Assembly: GCA_016196065.1 (NCBI GenBank)
Contig: JACPYL010000010.1
Span: 992,001 to 1,056,000, forward strand
Reading direction: 5' to 3'
Length of the DNA stretch: 64,000 bases
Origin: Acidobacteriota bacterium
Lineage (GTDB): Bacteria > Acidobacteriota > Terriglobia > Terriglobales > Acidobacteriaceae
In this document: positions 1 through 9,387 of the stretch, piece after piece
Position numbering within the stretch: position 1 is the stretch's first letter
Layout of the letters: each line of letters begins with the position of its first letter
The notes under the pieces: generated by a model
The model's database searches: none
What the model saw: the letters and a program-made list of their open reading frames with translations, nothing else
What the model was told of the DNA's origin: nothing
Position numbers and translations under genes: made by a program

Positions 1-828
1 ACCTGCGCGGTGCACAGGGAATGTCCTTCGCGAACCGCGCCGGCCTGGGTGGTGACGGACACTAATTCCGCGGAATTGATCAAACATGCATCGAATTCAT
101 TTCTGGCCATGAAGATTTCGTTCATCAACATGGTCGCGAACCTGTGCGAAGCGGTGGGCGCGGACGTCACCAAGGTCGCGCTCGGCATGGGTCTGGATGC
201 GCGCATCGGGCCTTCGTTTTTGAATCCGGGGATTGGCTTCGGAGGATTTTGTTTTCCGAAAGATGTCCAGGCTTTCGTTCGCATCGCGGAAAAAGCGGGC
301 TGCGATTTTTCTCTTTTGAAAGAAGTGGAGAAAATCAATCACGCCCGCATCGAGCATTGCGTCGCGATGTTGCGGAACGAACTGTGGGTGCTCCGCGGAC
401 GCAAGATCGCGATTTTAGGCCTGGCGTTTAAGCCGAATACCGATGACGTCCGTTTCGCTCCCGCGCTGGAACTGGCGCGCGCGCTGATTCGCGAAGGTGC
501 GGTGGTGAGTGCGTACGATCCGCAGGCGGGCGAAAAAGCGAAATCTGTGTTGCCGGAGATTCGGTACGTCGCTAATGCGTACGAGGCAGCTGAAGATGTG
601 GAGGCGATCGTCATCGCGACCGAGTGGCCGGAATTTCGCGATCTCGACTGGGCGCGGCTGCGCTCGATCGTCCAGCGTCCGCTGATTGTCGACGGGCGCA
701 ACATGTTCGATCCCGCCGCCATGACGGCTCACGGATTTCACTATCTCAGCATCGGCCGCAAGCCGGCGTTCAACGCCGGAGAAGAAGTCGCCCGGGACAA
801 GCGTGTTGACCCCGTGGTCGCGCACTAG
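1..828 (+). CDS. ugd: UDP-glucose 6-dehydrogenase, C-terminal part (5' end outside window)
   Basis: This enzyme oxidises UDP-glucose to UDP-glucuronate with NAD, supplying uronic acid for the glycan made downstream. The visible part covers the central helical and C-terminal UDP-binding domains. It contains the family signature GFGGFCFPKD, with the catalytic Cys at 250-252, and the conserved stretch TNSAELIKHASNSF. The frame stays open to base 1, so the gene is truncated by the window. The first 15 or so codons do not resemble the family, so a frameshift or an unusual linker near 1-45 is possible; the GTG at 10 is not a credible start. UDP-glucuronate fits the UDP-glucuronate decarboxylase at 23757. 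A UDP-N-acetylhexosamine dehydrogenase is less likely. Confidence 0.88.
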   Translation, partial: TCAVHRECPSRTAPAWVVTDTNSAELIKHASNSFLAMKISFINMVANLCEAVGADVTKVALGMGLDARIGPSFLNPGIGFGGFCFPKDVQAFVRIAEKAGCDFSLLKEVEKINHARIEHCVAMLRNELWVLRGRKIAILGLAFKPNTDDVRFAPALELARALIREGAVVSAYDPQAGEKAKSVLPEIRYVANAYEAAEDVEAIVIATEWPEFRDLDWARLRSIVQRPLIVDGRNMFDPAAMTAHGFHYLSIGRKPAFNAGEEVARDKRVDPVVAH

Positions 829-858
829 GCTCTGACCTACGACACGCATTGGATTCCT

Positions 859-1728
859 ATGACCCCGCGTTACGTATTGATCACGCCCGCCCGCAACGAG
901 GCCCGCTTTCTCGGACTCACAATCGAGTCGGTGGCGGCGCAGACCCTGCGTCCGCTGCGCTGGGTGATTGTCAGCGATGGATCGACCGATGGGACCGATG
1001 AGATTGTCCTCCAGGCAGCGGAACGCAATCCCTGGATTGAGTTAGTCCGCATGCCGGAACGCCAGGAGCGCAACTTTGCTGGCAAAGTCCACGCGTTTAA
1101 TGCTGGCTACGCACGGATGCAGGATCTGGAGTGGGAATTTGTTGGCAGCCTCGATGCGGATATCACTTTCGAGCCTGACTACCTGGCCTTCTTGCTCGGC
1201 AAAGCTCAAGAAGATCAGACCCTTGGTTTGGTAGGAACTCCGTTCCAAGAGACGTCTGGCGAATCCTACGACTATCGATTTGTAAATATCGAGCACGTTT
1301 CCGGTGCCTGCCAGATATTCCGGCGCGAGTGCTTCACTGCGATCGGCGGCTACATGGCAGTGAAGGGTGGATCCATCGATCACATCGCGGTTATCACCGC
1401 GCGGATGAAGGGATGGAAGACCCGGACGTTTACTGAAAAATTCTGTTTGCATCATCGCGAAATGGGCACAGCGCAGCAGGGCGTGGTGCGCTCACGTTTC
1501 CTGTACGGAGCCAAGGACTATCGAATTGGCAACCATCCGCTCTGGGAAGCGTTTCGTACGATCTACCAGATGCGCAAACGTCCATGGATTGTCGGCGGCG
1601 CCGCCTTGGGGTCAGGCTATCTCTGGGCATGGATCACCGGCATCGAAAGGCCTGTGTCGGGAGAATTGATGGAGTTCCACCGCCATGAGCAGATGCAGCG
1701 GCTGAAGAAATTCGTAAGAGTTGGATAA
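859..1728 (+). CDS. Glycosyltransferase family 2
   Basis: A GT-A fold glycosyltransferase expected to move a sugar from a nucleotide donor onto a growing lipid-linked glycan at the inner face of the membrane. The N-terminus has the GT2 pattern: a beta strand followed by PARNEA, a DGSTDGT nucleotide-binding loop near residue 40, and a DAD metal-binding motif near residue 97. Length (289 aa) is normal for a soluble GT2. The ATG at 859 follows the upstream dehydrogenase by 30 bases, consistent with one operon. Donor and acceptor cannot be told from sequence. Confidence 0.88.
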   Translation: MTPRYVLITPARNEARFLGLTIESVAAQTLRPLRWVIVSDGSTDGTDEIVLQAAERNPWIELVRMPERQERNFAGKVHAFNAGYARMQDLEWEFVGSLDADITFEPDYLAFLLGKAQEDQTLGLVGTPFQETSGESYDYRFVNIEHVSGACQIFRRECFTAIGGYMAVKGGSIDHIAVITARMKGWKTRTFTEKFCLHHREMGTAQQGVVRSRFLYGAKDYRIGNHPLWEAFRTIYQMRKRPWIVGGAALGSGYLWAWITGIERPVSGELMEFHRHEQMQRLKKFVRVG

Positions 1729-1794
1729 GACCTCGGGAACTCCCGGGCCCCATCGTCCGCCGAAATGCGTCTAATCTAATTTCGATTTGGTGCT

Positions 1795-2802
1795 ATGACT
1801 CATTTGACCCTAGTCCTAGAAAGACTGATTACTTACGTATCGACGCTCGGCGGCACCATCCTGGGGCCGGCGACTTTCCACGGGGCGGAGACTGAACTGG
1901 CTACGGACTCCTCGGACGTTCTCGGGAACAATGCCTCTCATAGTTCTGGCTTCCTGGTCCTGAACGCCGATGATTGGGGACGAGATGCTAACACCACCGA
2001 TCGCATTCTTGAATGCTTTCTGGGCGGAGTGCTTTCTTCGACCAGCGCCATGGTGTTCATGGAAGATTCGGAGCGGGCGGCTGGTTTGGCGCGCGAACGC
2101 GATCTCGAAACCGGTCTCCACGTTAACTTAACCAGCCCGTTTACGGCAGATGGGGCAAGTCCGCGCTTGCAGGAACACCTGCTAAGAGTGCAACGATACC
2201 TGAAAGGGCATCGCTTTGCGCAAGTTGTCTATCATCCGGGACTAGCGAGCTCGTTTCAGTACGTGGTGAAGTCGCAGATCGAAGAATATGAGCGGCTCTA
2301 CGGAGCAGGCCCCAAGCGTCTTGACGGACATCATCACATGCATCTTTGTGCGAATGTTTTGCTCGGACGGTTGTTGCCAGCGGGAGCCCTGGTGCGACCA
2401 AGCTTTTCGTTTTACGCGGGAGAGAAAGGCGCCGGAAATCGTGTCTACCGGGCGCTGGTCAATGGGCTGCTGGCTCGCAGGAACCGATCGGCAGATTACT
2501 TCTTTTCCTTGCCGCCGCTGGAACCGGCCGAGCGCATTCATCGCATCTTCGCACTTGCAAAGACGGCGACGGTGGAAGTGGAAACACACCCTGTTAATCC
2601 GCAAGAATACCGTTTCCTGTTGGGTGGCGGGATTCAAGAGTTCCTGAAAAATGTAAAGATCGCGCGTGGTTTTGTTGCACAAGCTGCAGTCGGAGTGGCC
2701 CGTCGCTCGAGTACGAGCGGCTTGGCATGTGTTCTCCCCTACGCGGTTGCTTTTGGAGCCGCTCTCTATGAATCCCTCGACCAATTTTCGGAGTGTCTGT
2801 AG
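1795..2802 (+). CDS. YdjC/ChbG-family carbohydrate deacetylase
   Basis: ChbG/HpnK-type enzymes remove acetyl groups from N-acetylated sugars using a metal held by Asp and His residues. The protein shows NADDWG near residue 57, GLHVNLT near residue 103, DGHHHMH near residue 176 and a C-terminal HPVNPQEYRFLL motif near residue 264, all typical of the family. About 50 residues precede the first conserved strand and do not look family-like, so a later start is possible. The last 40 residues, after the conserved domain, are also atypical. It probably edits an N-acetylhexosamine of the glycan. Confidence 0.82.
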   Translation: MTHLTLVLERLITYVSTLGGTILGPATFHGAETELATDSSDVLGNNASHSSGFLVLNADDWGRDANTTDRILECFLGGVLSSTSAMVFMEDSERAAGLARERDLETGLHVNLTSPFTADGASPRLQEHLLRVQRYLKGHRFAQVVYHPGLASSFQYVVKSQIEEYERLYGAGPKRLDGHHHMHLCANVLLGRLLPAGALVRPSFSFYAGEKGAGNRVYRALVNGLLARRNRSADYFFSLPPLEPAERIHRIFALAKTATVEVETHPVNPQEYRFLLGGGIQEFLKNVKIARGFVAQAAVGVARRSSTSGLACVLPYAVAFGAALYESLDQFSECL

Positions 2803-2806
2803 GCCC

Positions 2807-3934
2807 ATGCCTGTTTCGGTAGACGTGAATTCTCATGGATCGAGAACGCCGAACCTGAACCTCGGTCCTGGTGGCGAGCAGGAGAGCAGCCTTGCTGGCG
2901 CCGACGATCTCATTCTCATCACAGGAGCCAATGGTTTTATCGGACTCCGGTTGGTTGAGAATTTGTTGCGCCGCGGGTTTCGCAACCTGCGGTGTTTCGT
3001 GAGACGTTCCAGTCAGAGGGTTCCGCTGGAAGCTTTGGTTGCAAACAGCGCCTTTGGTTCAGCACAGCTGGAAGTTGTCACCGGCAATCTTCTCTCTCCG
3101 GAAGACTGTGTCACTGCGACGAAGGATGTAGCGGTGCTGTTTCATCTAGCGGCCGGGCGAGGCGAAAAATCTTTTCCCGACGCTTTCATGAATTCCGTGG
3201 TCACAACCAGGAATCTGCTCGAGGCTTGCCTTTTGCATAAGTCTCTGCGGCGGTTTGTGAACGTAAGTTCCTTTACCGTTTATGCCAATGGCAAGAAGTC
3301 TGGCGACGTCTTGGATGAATCCTGCCCGGTGGAAGTGCATTCCGATCTGCGTGGGGAAGCCTACTGCTTCGGCAAAGTTAAGCAAGATGAGTTGTTGCAG
3401 GAGTACGGCGAAAAGTTCGGCCTACCTTATGTGATCGTGCGGCCAGGGTATGTCTTCGGGCCGGGGAAGACGGCGATCAGCGGGCGCGTCGGAATCGATA
3501 CCTTCGGAATATTCCTTCATATGGGGGGATCGAATCCGATTCCACTGACCTACGTGGACAACTGTGCGGATGCGATCGCCCTGGCAGGACTGAAACAGGG
3601 GATTGACGGAGAGATTTTCAATGTAGTCGACGACGAACTTCCGTCCAGTCGAAAGTTTTTGCGTCAGTACAAGAAGAACGTCAAGAAATTCAAATCCGTG
3701 TATGTGCCTCATGCCGTGAGTCTTGGACTGTGCTACTTGTGGGAGAAGTATTCTTCCTGGTCGGCGGACCAGTTACCGCCGGTATTCAATCGCAAAAGGT
3801 GGCATGCAAATTGGCAGAAGACGCGGTACAGTAATTCAAAATTGAAGGCACGAACGGGGTGGGCGCCCCGAGTAACGATGGCGGAAGGTCTCGGCCGCTA
3901 CTTTGAAGGATGTCGCAGGGCCGGGCATGATTAA
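2807..3934 (+). CDS. NAD-dependent epimerase/dehydratase (extended SDR)
   Basis: A nucleotide-sugar epimerase, dehydratase or reductase of the extended short-chain dehydrogenase family. GANGFIG near residue 40 is the NAD-binding glycine motif, and YCFGK near residue 185 supplies the Tyr-Lys catalytic pair. The ATG at 2807 was chosen because it follows the upstream stop by 4 bases; an in-frame ATG at 2768 would overlap the previous gene. The end overlaps the next gene by 8 bases, so the two are translationally linked. The long C-terminal tail rich in Lys and Trp is unlike GalE. Substrate not assignable. Confidence 0.83.
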   Translation: MPVSVDVNSHGSRTPNLNLGPGGEQESSLAGADDLILITGANGFIGLRLVENLLRRGFRNLRCFVRRSSQRVPLEALVANSAFGSAQLEVVTGNLLSPEDCVTATKDVAVLFHLAAGRGEKSFPDAFMNSVVTTRNLLEACLLHKSLRRFVNVSSFTVYANGKKSGDVLDESCPVEVHSDLRGEAYCFGKVKQDELLQEYGEKFGLPYVIVRPGYVFGPGKTAISGRVGIDTFGIFLHMGGSNPIPLTYVDNCADAIALAGLKQGIDGEIFNVVDDELPSSRKFLRQYKKNVKKFKSVYVPHAVSLGLCYLWEKYSSWSADQLPPVFNRKRWHANWQKTRYSNSKLKARTGWAPRVTMAEGLGRYFEGCRRAGHD

Positions 3935-5048
3935 AGTCGCCATTGTAGGATGCGGGAAGATTGCCGACTCGCACGCTTCCCAAATCGGTCGGATCAAGGG
4001 CTGTGAAATTGTTGGAGTGTGTGACCGCGAGCCGCTCATGGCTCGCCAACTCTACGAGCGATTTCCTGTTAAGAACTATTTCAGCGATGTCAACGAACTC
4101 CTTCGCCAAGCGAAGCCGGACGTCGTTCACATCACGACTCCGCCCGCCAGCCACTCCGATATCGCGACGGCCTGTTTGAAAGCAGGCAGCCACGTCTATG
4201 TGGAAAAGCCGTTCACGATAAATGAAGAAGACGCGCGGCGCTTGATTGCGTTGGCCAATGAGCGCAACCTCAAAATTACCGCCGGGCACGATGACCAGTT
4301 CGGACATGCGACCCGCCGGATGCGCGCTCTTGTTCAGAGCGGTTATCTTGGCGACGGCCCGGTCCACATGGAGAGCTACTACTGCTACGAAATGAGTGGA
4401 GGCAGTTATGCGGAAGCGATTCTTGGCGATAAGCGCCACTGGGTTCGCCGCCTGCCCGGGCAGTTGCTGCACAATGTGATCAGTCACGGCATTGCACGTC
4501 TTGCTGAATTTCTGACCACCGAAACGCCCCAAGTGATGGCGTTCGGATTCACCAGCCCGTTTCTGCGGGCCACTGGCGAAACCGAAATCATCGACGAGTT
4601 GCGAGTCATCATCAGCGAAGAGAACCGTACTACTGCTTATTTCACGTTCTCGTCGCAGATGCGGCCTGCACTGCATCATTTGAGGATCTACGGCACGCGC
4701 AATGGTCTGATGCTGGATCACGATCAGGAGACCGTAATCAAGTTGCGTGGAGCCCGATTCAAGAGCTATACCGAAAAATTCCTGCCCCCGATGATCTTTG
4801 CTCGGCAATATATGGGCAACTTGGGTACGAACCTGCGATCGTTCCTCGGAAATGATTTCCATATGAAGTCGGGGATGAAGTATCTGATCGAATCGTTCTA
4901 TCGGTCAATCGCAGAAGGTACGCCGGTCCCCATCCCGTACCGGGAGATTATTCTGACGGCACACATCATGGATCAGATCTTCGGGCAGTTGAAGCAGCGA
5001 GCGCTGGCGCGGATGGTTTCGCCAGACCAGTTGCCGGTGAGCCGATAA
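3927..5048 (+). CDS. Gfo/Idh/MocA-family oxidoreductase
   Basis: These NAD(P)-dependent enzymes oxidise or reduce a sugar hydroxyl or keto group, often on nucleotide sugars. The N-terminal Rossmann domain begins VAIVGCGKIA, and the EKPF motif near residue 93 carries the conserved Lys. The start is the ATG at 3927 inside the end of the upstream SDR gene, directly before the Rossmann strand; an earlier in-frame start at 3903 adds only eight residues. Length (373 aa) is usual. Coupling to the SDR suggests that the two act in sequence on one sugar. Confidence 0.87.
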   Translation: MIKVAIVGCGKIADSHASQIGRIKGCEIVGVCDREPLMARQLYERFPVKNYFSDVNELLRQAKPDVVHITTPPASHSDIATACLKAGSHVYVEKPFTINEEDARRLIALANERNLKITAGHDDQFGHATRRMRALVQSGYLGDGPVHMESYYCYEMSGGSYAEAILGDKRHWVRRLPGQLLHNVISHGIARLAEFLTTETPQVMAFGFTSPFLRATGETEIIDELRVIISEENRTTAYFTFSSQMRPALHHLRIYGTRNGLMLDHDQETVIKLRGARFKSYTEKFLPPMIFARQYMGNLGTNLRSFLGNDFHMKSGMKYLIESFYRSIAEGTPVPIPYREIILTAHIMDQIFGQLKQRALARMVSPDQLPVSR

Positions 5049-5140
5049 GTCATTCGGAATGAAGTTCGCCAATGCGTGATCCCAACCGCAATCAGTTCAT
5101 TACTCTAATGTACGTCTTCTTGGAATGGGTGTGACCCGCG

Positions 5141-6040
5141 TTGCTTATAGTCGGTAGTAAAGAAATCCGGATTAAGGGACGGTTGCTGCGCGTCGCCTGC
5201 ATCGACGGCGATAAGTACAATTTTCCCGACGATCCCGAAGCGTTCATTGCCGAGTTGCGAAATTGCGGGCGGCGCATCGATATGTTCACGTTTCTGCAAA
5301 AACTGCCCGGCACCACCCCGCAGTATTCCTATCGGATGGAAATGGACAATCTCGCGGTATTGCCAATTTCGACTTTCGATTACTGGTGGAATAAACAAAT
5401 CCGTTCGTACCCGAGAAACCGCGCGCGGCAGGCGGAAAAACGCGGGGTCGTTCTACGCGAAGTTCCCTATGGCGAAGAACTCATTCAGGGAATTTGCGGC
5501 ATTTACAATGAAACGCCCGTGCGGCAGGGAAAGGCCTTTCCGTACTACGGTATGACGCCCGAACAAGCGCACGCTTATGCCGGAACGTATCTCGACCGCA
5601 GCATTTACGTGGGCGCGTTCGTCGGCGACACGATGATCGGATTCATTAAGTTGGTGGTGGATGAAAGTCACAACCAAGCATGCCTGGTGCATATCTTGTC
5701 GATGGTGCAGCACAAAGACAAAGCTCCGACGAACGCACTGATCGCGCAAGCGGTGCGATGCTGCGCTGAGCGTAAGATTCCATTTCTCGTTTACGAACAC
5801 TTCACATATGGCAATAAAGAGGGTGATAGTCTGAGCCACTTTAAGGAAGTGAACGGCTTCGCGCGCGTCGACCTGCCGCGCTACTACGTTCCGTTCACAC
5901 GACTCGGCCGCGCCGCCCTGGACTTCGGCTTTCACCGGCGGCTAGTGGACCGGCTGCCGGAAAAGTGGTTGAGTAAGCTGCGCGACTACCGTACCGCGTG
6001 GTACCACCGAAAATTCCAGTCGTCGTCGGAAGCGAGCTAG
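5141..6040 (+). CDS. GNAT/FemAB-like acyltransferase
   Basis: Likely transfers an acyl or aminoacyl group to an amino sugar or similar acceptor. The fold is inferred from a GNAT-like pattern in the second half, including YVGAFVGDTMIGFIKLVV and a run resembling FemAB and PEP-CTERM-associated acyltransferases. No ATG begins the frame, so the TTG at 5141 was used and the exact start is uncertain. It sits between the Gfo/Idh oxidoreductase and the asparagine-synthase-like gene, a position consistent with glycan tailoring. A second protein of the same broad type is at 18228. Confidence 0.62.
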   Translation: MLIVGSKEIRIKGRLLRVACIDGDKYNFPDDPEAFIAELRNCGRRIDMFTFLQKLPGTTPQYSYRMEMDNLAVLPISTFDYWWNKQIRSYPRNRARQAEKRGVVLREVPYGEELIQGICGIYNETPVRQGKAFPYYGMTPEQAHAYAGTYLDRSIYVGAFVGDTMIGFIKLVVDESHNQACLVHILSMVQHKDKAPTNALIAQAVRCCAERKIPFLVYEHFTYGNKEGDSLSHFKEVNGFARVDLPRYYVPFTRLGRAALDFGFHRRLVDRLPEKWLSKLRDYRTAWYHRKFQSSSEAS

Positions 6041-6046
6041 AACAAC

Positions 6047-7864
6047 GTGCCTGGGATTGTTGGTTTTATTACAAAAATGTCTCGGCCGGAGGCGGAGGCT
6101 CAACTACTACGAATGGTTGAGTCGATCCGTCATGAGTCTTTTTACCGGACCGGAATCTGGATTGACGAGAAACTGGGGGTCTACGTTGGATGGACCGTCA
6201 TGGAGAACTCGTTCGCAGACGGTATGCCGCTGCGCAACGAGACGGGACAAGTCTCGCTCGTATTTTCAGGCGAAGACAATCCGGATCTCGGGACCGTGGC
6301 ACAACTGCGGAGCCGAGGCCATGCATTTTCGTCCGGAGACGCGTCCTACCTGGTGCATCAGTATGAGGATGATTCGACATTCCCCAGATGTCTGAACGGA
6401 ATGTTCCATGGCTTGGTCGTGGATCAGAGGCAGGGGCAGACTGTGCTCTTCAACGATCGCTATGGAATGCACCGCCTATATTTCCATGAGGGCCGGGACG
6501 CGTTTTATTTCGCCGCGGAAGCGAAGGCTATCCTCGCAGTGTGTCCGGAATTGCGGCGCGAGGATCCGCGCGGGCTCGGAGAGTTTCTCGCCTGCGGAGC
6601 AGTGCTCGAGAACCGAACGCTTTTCGAAAAAATTTACGTTTTGCCGGCGGGTTCGGCCTGGGTATTTCGCGACCGGACGATCGAGAAAAAGGCGACGTAT
6701 TTTCAACCGAGCGAGTGGGAGCAACTGTCCGCGCTCGAACCAGAACCCTATTACCAGAAAATCCGTGCCGCGTTCTCGCAGAACCTGCCGCGCTATTTTC
6801 AGGGCCGCGAAAAAGTCGGTATTGCACTTACCGGTGGACTGGACACGCGGGCAATACTGGCCTGGTGGAAGGCAGCGCCCAATACGTTACCCTGCTACAC
6901 CTTCGTTGGTCCCTACCGCGAGTGTCAGGACGTGCGGATGGCGCGACAGGTTGCGACGGTGTGTGGGCAACAGCACCAGGTCATCCCGGTGGAGAATGAG
7001 TTTCTAAGCCGGTTTGCGCACTACGCGGAACGCAGTATCTATCTCACAGATGGCTGCGTTGACCTGACGCGTTGTCCCGACCTTTACGTCAGCGAGAGAG
7101 CAAGGCAGATTGCTCCAGTTAAAGTGGTCGGAACCTTCGGCAGTGAGATCTTGCGGCAGATGGCGATGTTCAAGCCAGTGGTGCCGGGCGAGGCCGCTTT
7201 CCGCCCGGAGATGATGGCGCACATTCGCCAGACCGGGGAAACATACAATAATCTGCGTCGCCAACATCCCCTGACCTTTGCCGTTTTCCGGCAATTTCCG
7301 TGGTACCACTTTGGAGTGTTCGCGCTAGAGCAGACGCAACTCACGGTGCGTTCGCCTTATCTGGACAATGATTTCGTCCAGGCTGTGTATCATTCGCCCA
7401 AGATCACGGCGGAAACCAGCGACGTGCGTGTGCGATTGATCGGGGATGGCAGTCCGGAACTGGCAAGGATGCGCAGCGACCGCGGCGTGGGCGGAAATTC
7501 TAATTCCCTGTCGGCCGCGGCCTTGCGCGCCTATCTGGAATTCACCTTCAAAGCCGAATATGCTTACGACTACGGCATGCCCCAGTGGGTTTCCAAGGTG
7601 GACCACGCCTTCTCGGCCTTTCGTTTAGAGAGGCTGTTTCTCGGGCGGCACAAGTTCCTTCATTTCCGGGTGTGGTATCGCGATGCGCTCGCGAAGTACG
7701 TTCAGGAAATGCTGCTCGACTCGCGCACGCTCTCCCGACCTTACATCGACCGTCGGGGCCTAGAGGCGATCGTGCAAGGTCACCTGGTCGGGGGACGAAA
7801 CTACACTACGGAAATTCACAAGCTGTTGACGGTCGAACTTTTACATCGCCTGTTTCTGGACTAG
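6047..7864 (+). CDS. Asparagine-synthase-like protein without the glutaminase cysteine
   Basis: The protein has the two-domain layout of class B asparagine synthetases: an N-terminal Ntn amidotransferase-like domain (to about residue 200) and a C-terminal ATP-pyrophosphatase domain with the modified PP-loop LTGGLDTR near residue 263. In true synthetases residue 2 is the glutaminase Cys. Here the protein begins Met-Pro-Gly-Ile-Val-Gly, so that nucleophile is missing. It may use free ammonia, another amine donor, or only adenylate a carboxylate. In a locus that makes uronic acids, amidation of a uronate is a reasonable idea but is inference. Start is the GTG at 6047, six bases after the previous stop. 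Confidence 0.82.
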   Translation: MPGIVGFITKMSRPEAEAQLLRMVESIRHESFYRTGIWIDEKLGVYVGWTVMENSFADGMPLRNETGQVSLVFSGEDNPDLGTVAQLRSRGHAFSSGDASYLVHQYEDDSTFPRCLNGMFHGLVVDQRQGQTVLFNDRYGMHRLYFHEGRDAFYFAAEAKAILAVCPELRREDPRGLGEFLACGAVLENRTLFEKIYVLPAGSAWVFRDRTIEKKATYFQPSEWEQLSALEPEPYYQKIRAAFSQNLPRYFQGREKVGIALTGGLDTRAILAWWKAAPNTLPCYTFVGPYRECQDVRMARQVATVCGQQHQVIPVENEFLSRFAHYAERSIYLTDGCVDLTRCPDLYVSERARQIAPVKVVGTFGSEILRQMAMFKPVVPGEAAFRPEMMAHIRQTGETYNNLRRQHPLTFAVFRQFPWYHFGVFALEQTQLTVRSPYLDNDFVQAVYHSPKITAETSDVRVRLIGDGSPELARMRSDRGVGGNSNSLSAAALRAYLEFTFKAEYAYDYGMPQWVSKVDHAFSAFRLERLFLGRHKFLHFRVWYRDALAKYVQEMLLDSRTLSRPYIDRRGLEAIVQGHLVGGRNYTTEIHKLLTVELLHRLFLD

Positions 7865-7910
7865 CAATGATTGAGTTGGCCCGATGGTCGATATTCGTGA
7901 GTAAGGCCCG

Positions 7911-9350
7911 ATGAGCCCGTCCCTGGCGGCGTTGGTTTTCATAGCGGGAATTGTCGGGCTTTTTGTGCTCGACCGCGACCCGAAGAGCCGGCCGTCTTCA
8001 GCGCTGTGGATTCCGGTGTTCTGGATGCTGATCAACGCGTCGCGTCCGGTGACGGTGTGGTTGCAGCGGGGGACCCCGTCAGACTCGCTAGAGTCTGCCC
8101 TCGATGGCAGCCCGCTTGACGCAGCCGCCTACGCCTTGCTCCTCTTGGCCGGAACGGCCGTGATGGTGATGCGATCGCAGAAGGCGGTGAACTTCTTGCG
8201 CGCTAATGGGCCCATGCTCGCGTTTTTCGGCTATTGCGCGATTAGCGTGCTCTGGTCGGATTATCCTCTGGTGGCTCTAAAGCGGTGGATCAAGGCCATC
8301 GGCGACGTTTTGATGGTAATGATTGTGCTCACCGATCCCGATCGCGATGTTGCGGTTAAGCGCCTGCTCGCGTGGACTGGTTTCCTGCTGGTGCCGACTT
8401 CGATTCTGTTCATCAAGTATTATCCCGATCTCGGTCGTGGATATGGGCGGTGGGACGGGAAACTCTACAATGTTGGGGTCACGACTAACAAGAATTCACT
8501 CGGTATGATGTGTCTAGTGGTCGGACTTTCCGCCCTGTGGCAGTTCCTCCTGACCCTGAAAAGCAAGAAAAGTCCGCGCCGATTGAAGAAATTGATTGCA
8601 CAAGGAATGTTAGCGGGCATGGTGATCTGGCTCCTAACGATTGCCGATTCCGCGACCTCGATCGCGTGTTTTGGTCTGGCCGGAACACTGATTGTGGCGA
8701 CCAGTTTCTCGTGGTTCGCGCGAAGGCCGAGAATGGTTCACTGCATGACTTTCTCGCTCCTCGCGATAGCTGTCTCCGCGCTGTTTTTAAATGTCGGGTC
8801 AGGTGCGTTGGAGAGCCTCGGAAGGGACTCGACGCTCACAGGACGGACCGAGATCTGGCGTCGACTGTTCGGTCTGGTCGACAATCCGTTGTTCGGGAGT
8901 GGCTTCGAAAGCTTTTGGTTGTCCGACAAGATCGACACGACATTTACATTTTTTTACCGCCTGAACGAGGCTCATAACGGCTACATTGAAGTTTTTCTGA
9001 ACGGGGGATGGGTGGGGATCACCTTACTCGCGATCCTGCTGGCAACCGGCTACAGGAATATCGCGAAGGCGTTTCGGGGGGAGAGAGACTTCGCGCGGCT
9101 ACGCATGGCGTATCTGTTGGCTGGCCTCATTTATTGCACGACCGAGGCGGGCTTCCGAATGATGAGTCCAGTTTGGATTTTGATTCTACTTTCCATCGCC
9201 AACGTGCCCGGACCGCGATCCTGCAAAGTTGCCGCTAGGACGCCCGAATCGCAGGATGCGACCGTGATCCACGAAGAGGAACGAAGTGAGGTCGAACCGG
9301 AGATTGCCCTCAGCACGTTCCGTTTTACTTCCGTAACGGGTCTGAGATAA
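7911..9350 (+). CDS. O-antigen ligase/polymerase-family membrane protein
   Basis: A polytopic inner-membrane protein with about a dozen hydrophobic segments and a larger periplasmic stretch near residues 300-370 containing GRTEIW and NEAHNGYIE. That pattern is typical of the Wzy/WaaL O-antigen ligase superfamily, which joins lipid-linked repeat units in the periplasm. Length (479 aa) is usual. With the Wzx flippase at 32468 this suggests Wzx/Wzy-type assembly. Sequence alone does not separate polymerase from ligase. Confidence 0.82.
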   Translation: MSPSLAALVFIAGIVGLFVLDRDPKSRPSSALWIPVFWMLINASRPVTVWLQRGTPSDSLESALDGSPLDAAAYALLLLAGTAVMVMRSQKAVNFLRANGPMLAFFGYCAISVLWSDYPLVALKRWIKAIGDVLMVMIVLTDPDRDVAVKRLLAWTGFLLVPTSILFIKYYPDLGRGYGRWDGKLYNVGVTTNKNSLGMMCLVVGLSALWQFLLTLKSKKSPRRLKKLIAQGMLAGMVIWLLTIADSATSIACFGLAGTLIVATSFSWFARRPRMVHCMTFSLLAIAVSALFLNVGSGALESLGRDSTLTGRTEIWRRLFGLVDNPLFGSGFESFWLSDKIDTTFTFFYRLNEAHNGYIEVFLNGGWVGITLLAILLATGYRNIAKAFRGERDFARLRMAYLLAGLIYCTTEAGFRMMSPVWILILLSIANVPGPRSCKVAARTPESQDATVIHEEERSEVEPEIALSTFRFTSVTGLR

Positions 9351-9387
9351 CCGGCGCGTTTGCGCCTAGAATGGGACCGCACTTACA

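Noticed and set aside
3786-4862. Minus-strand open frame of 358 codons
   Set aside because: Antisense to the Gfo/Idh gene, which carries clear Rossmann and EKPF motifs.
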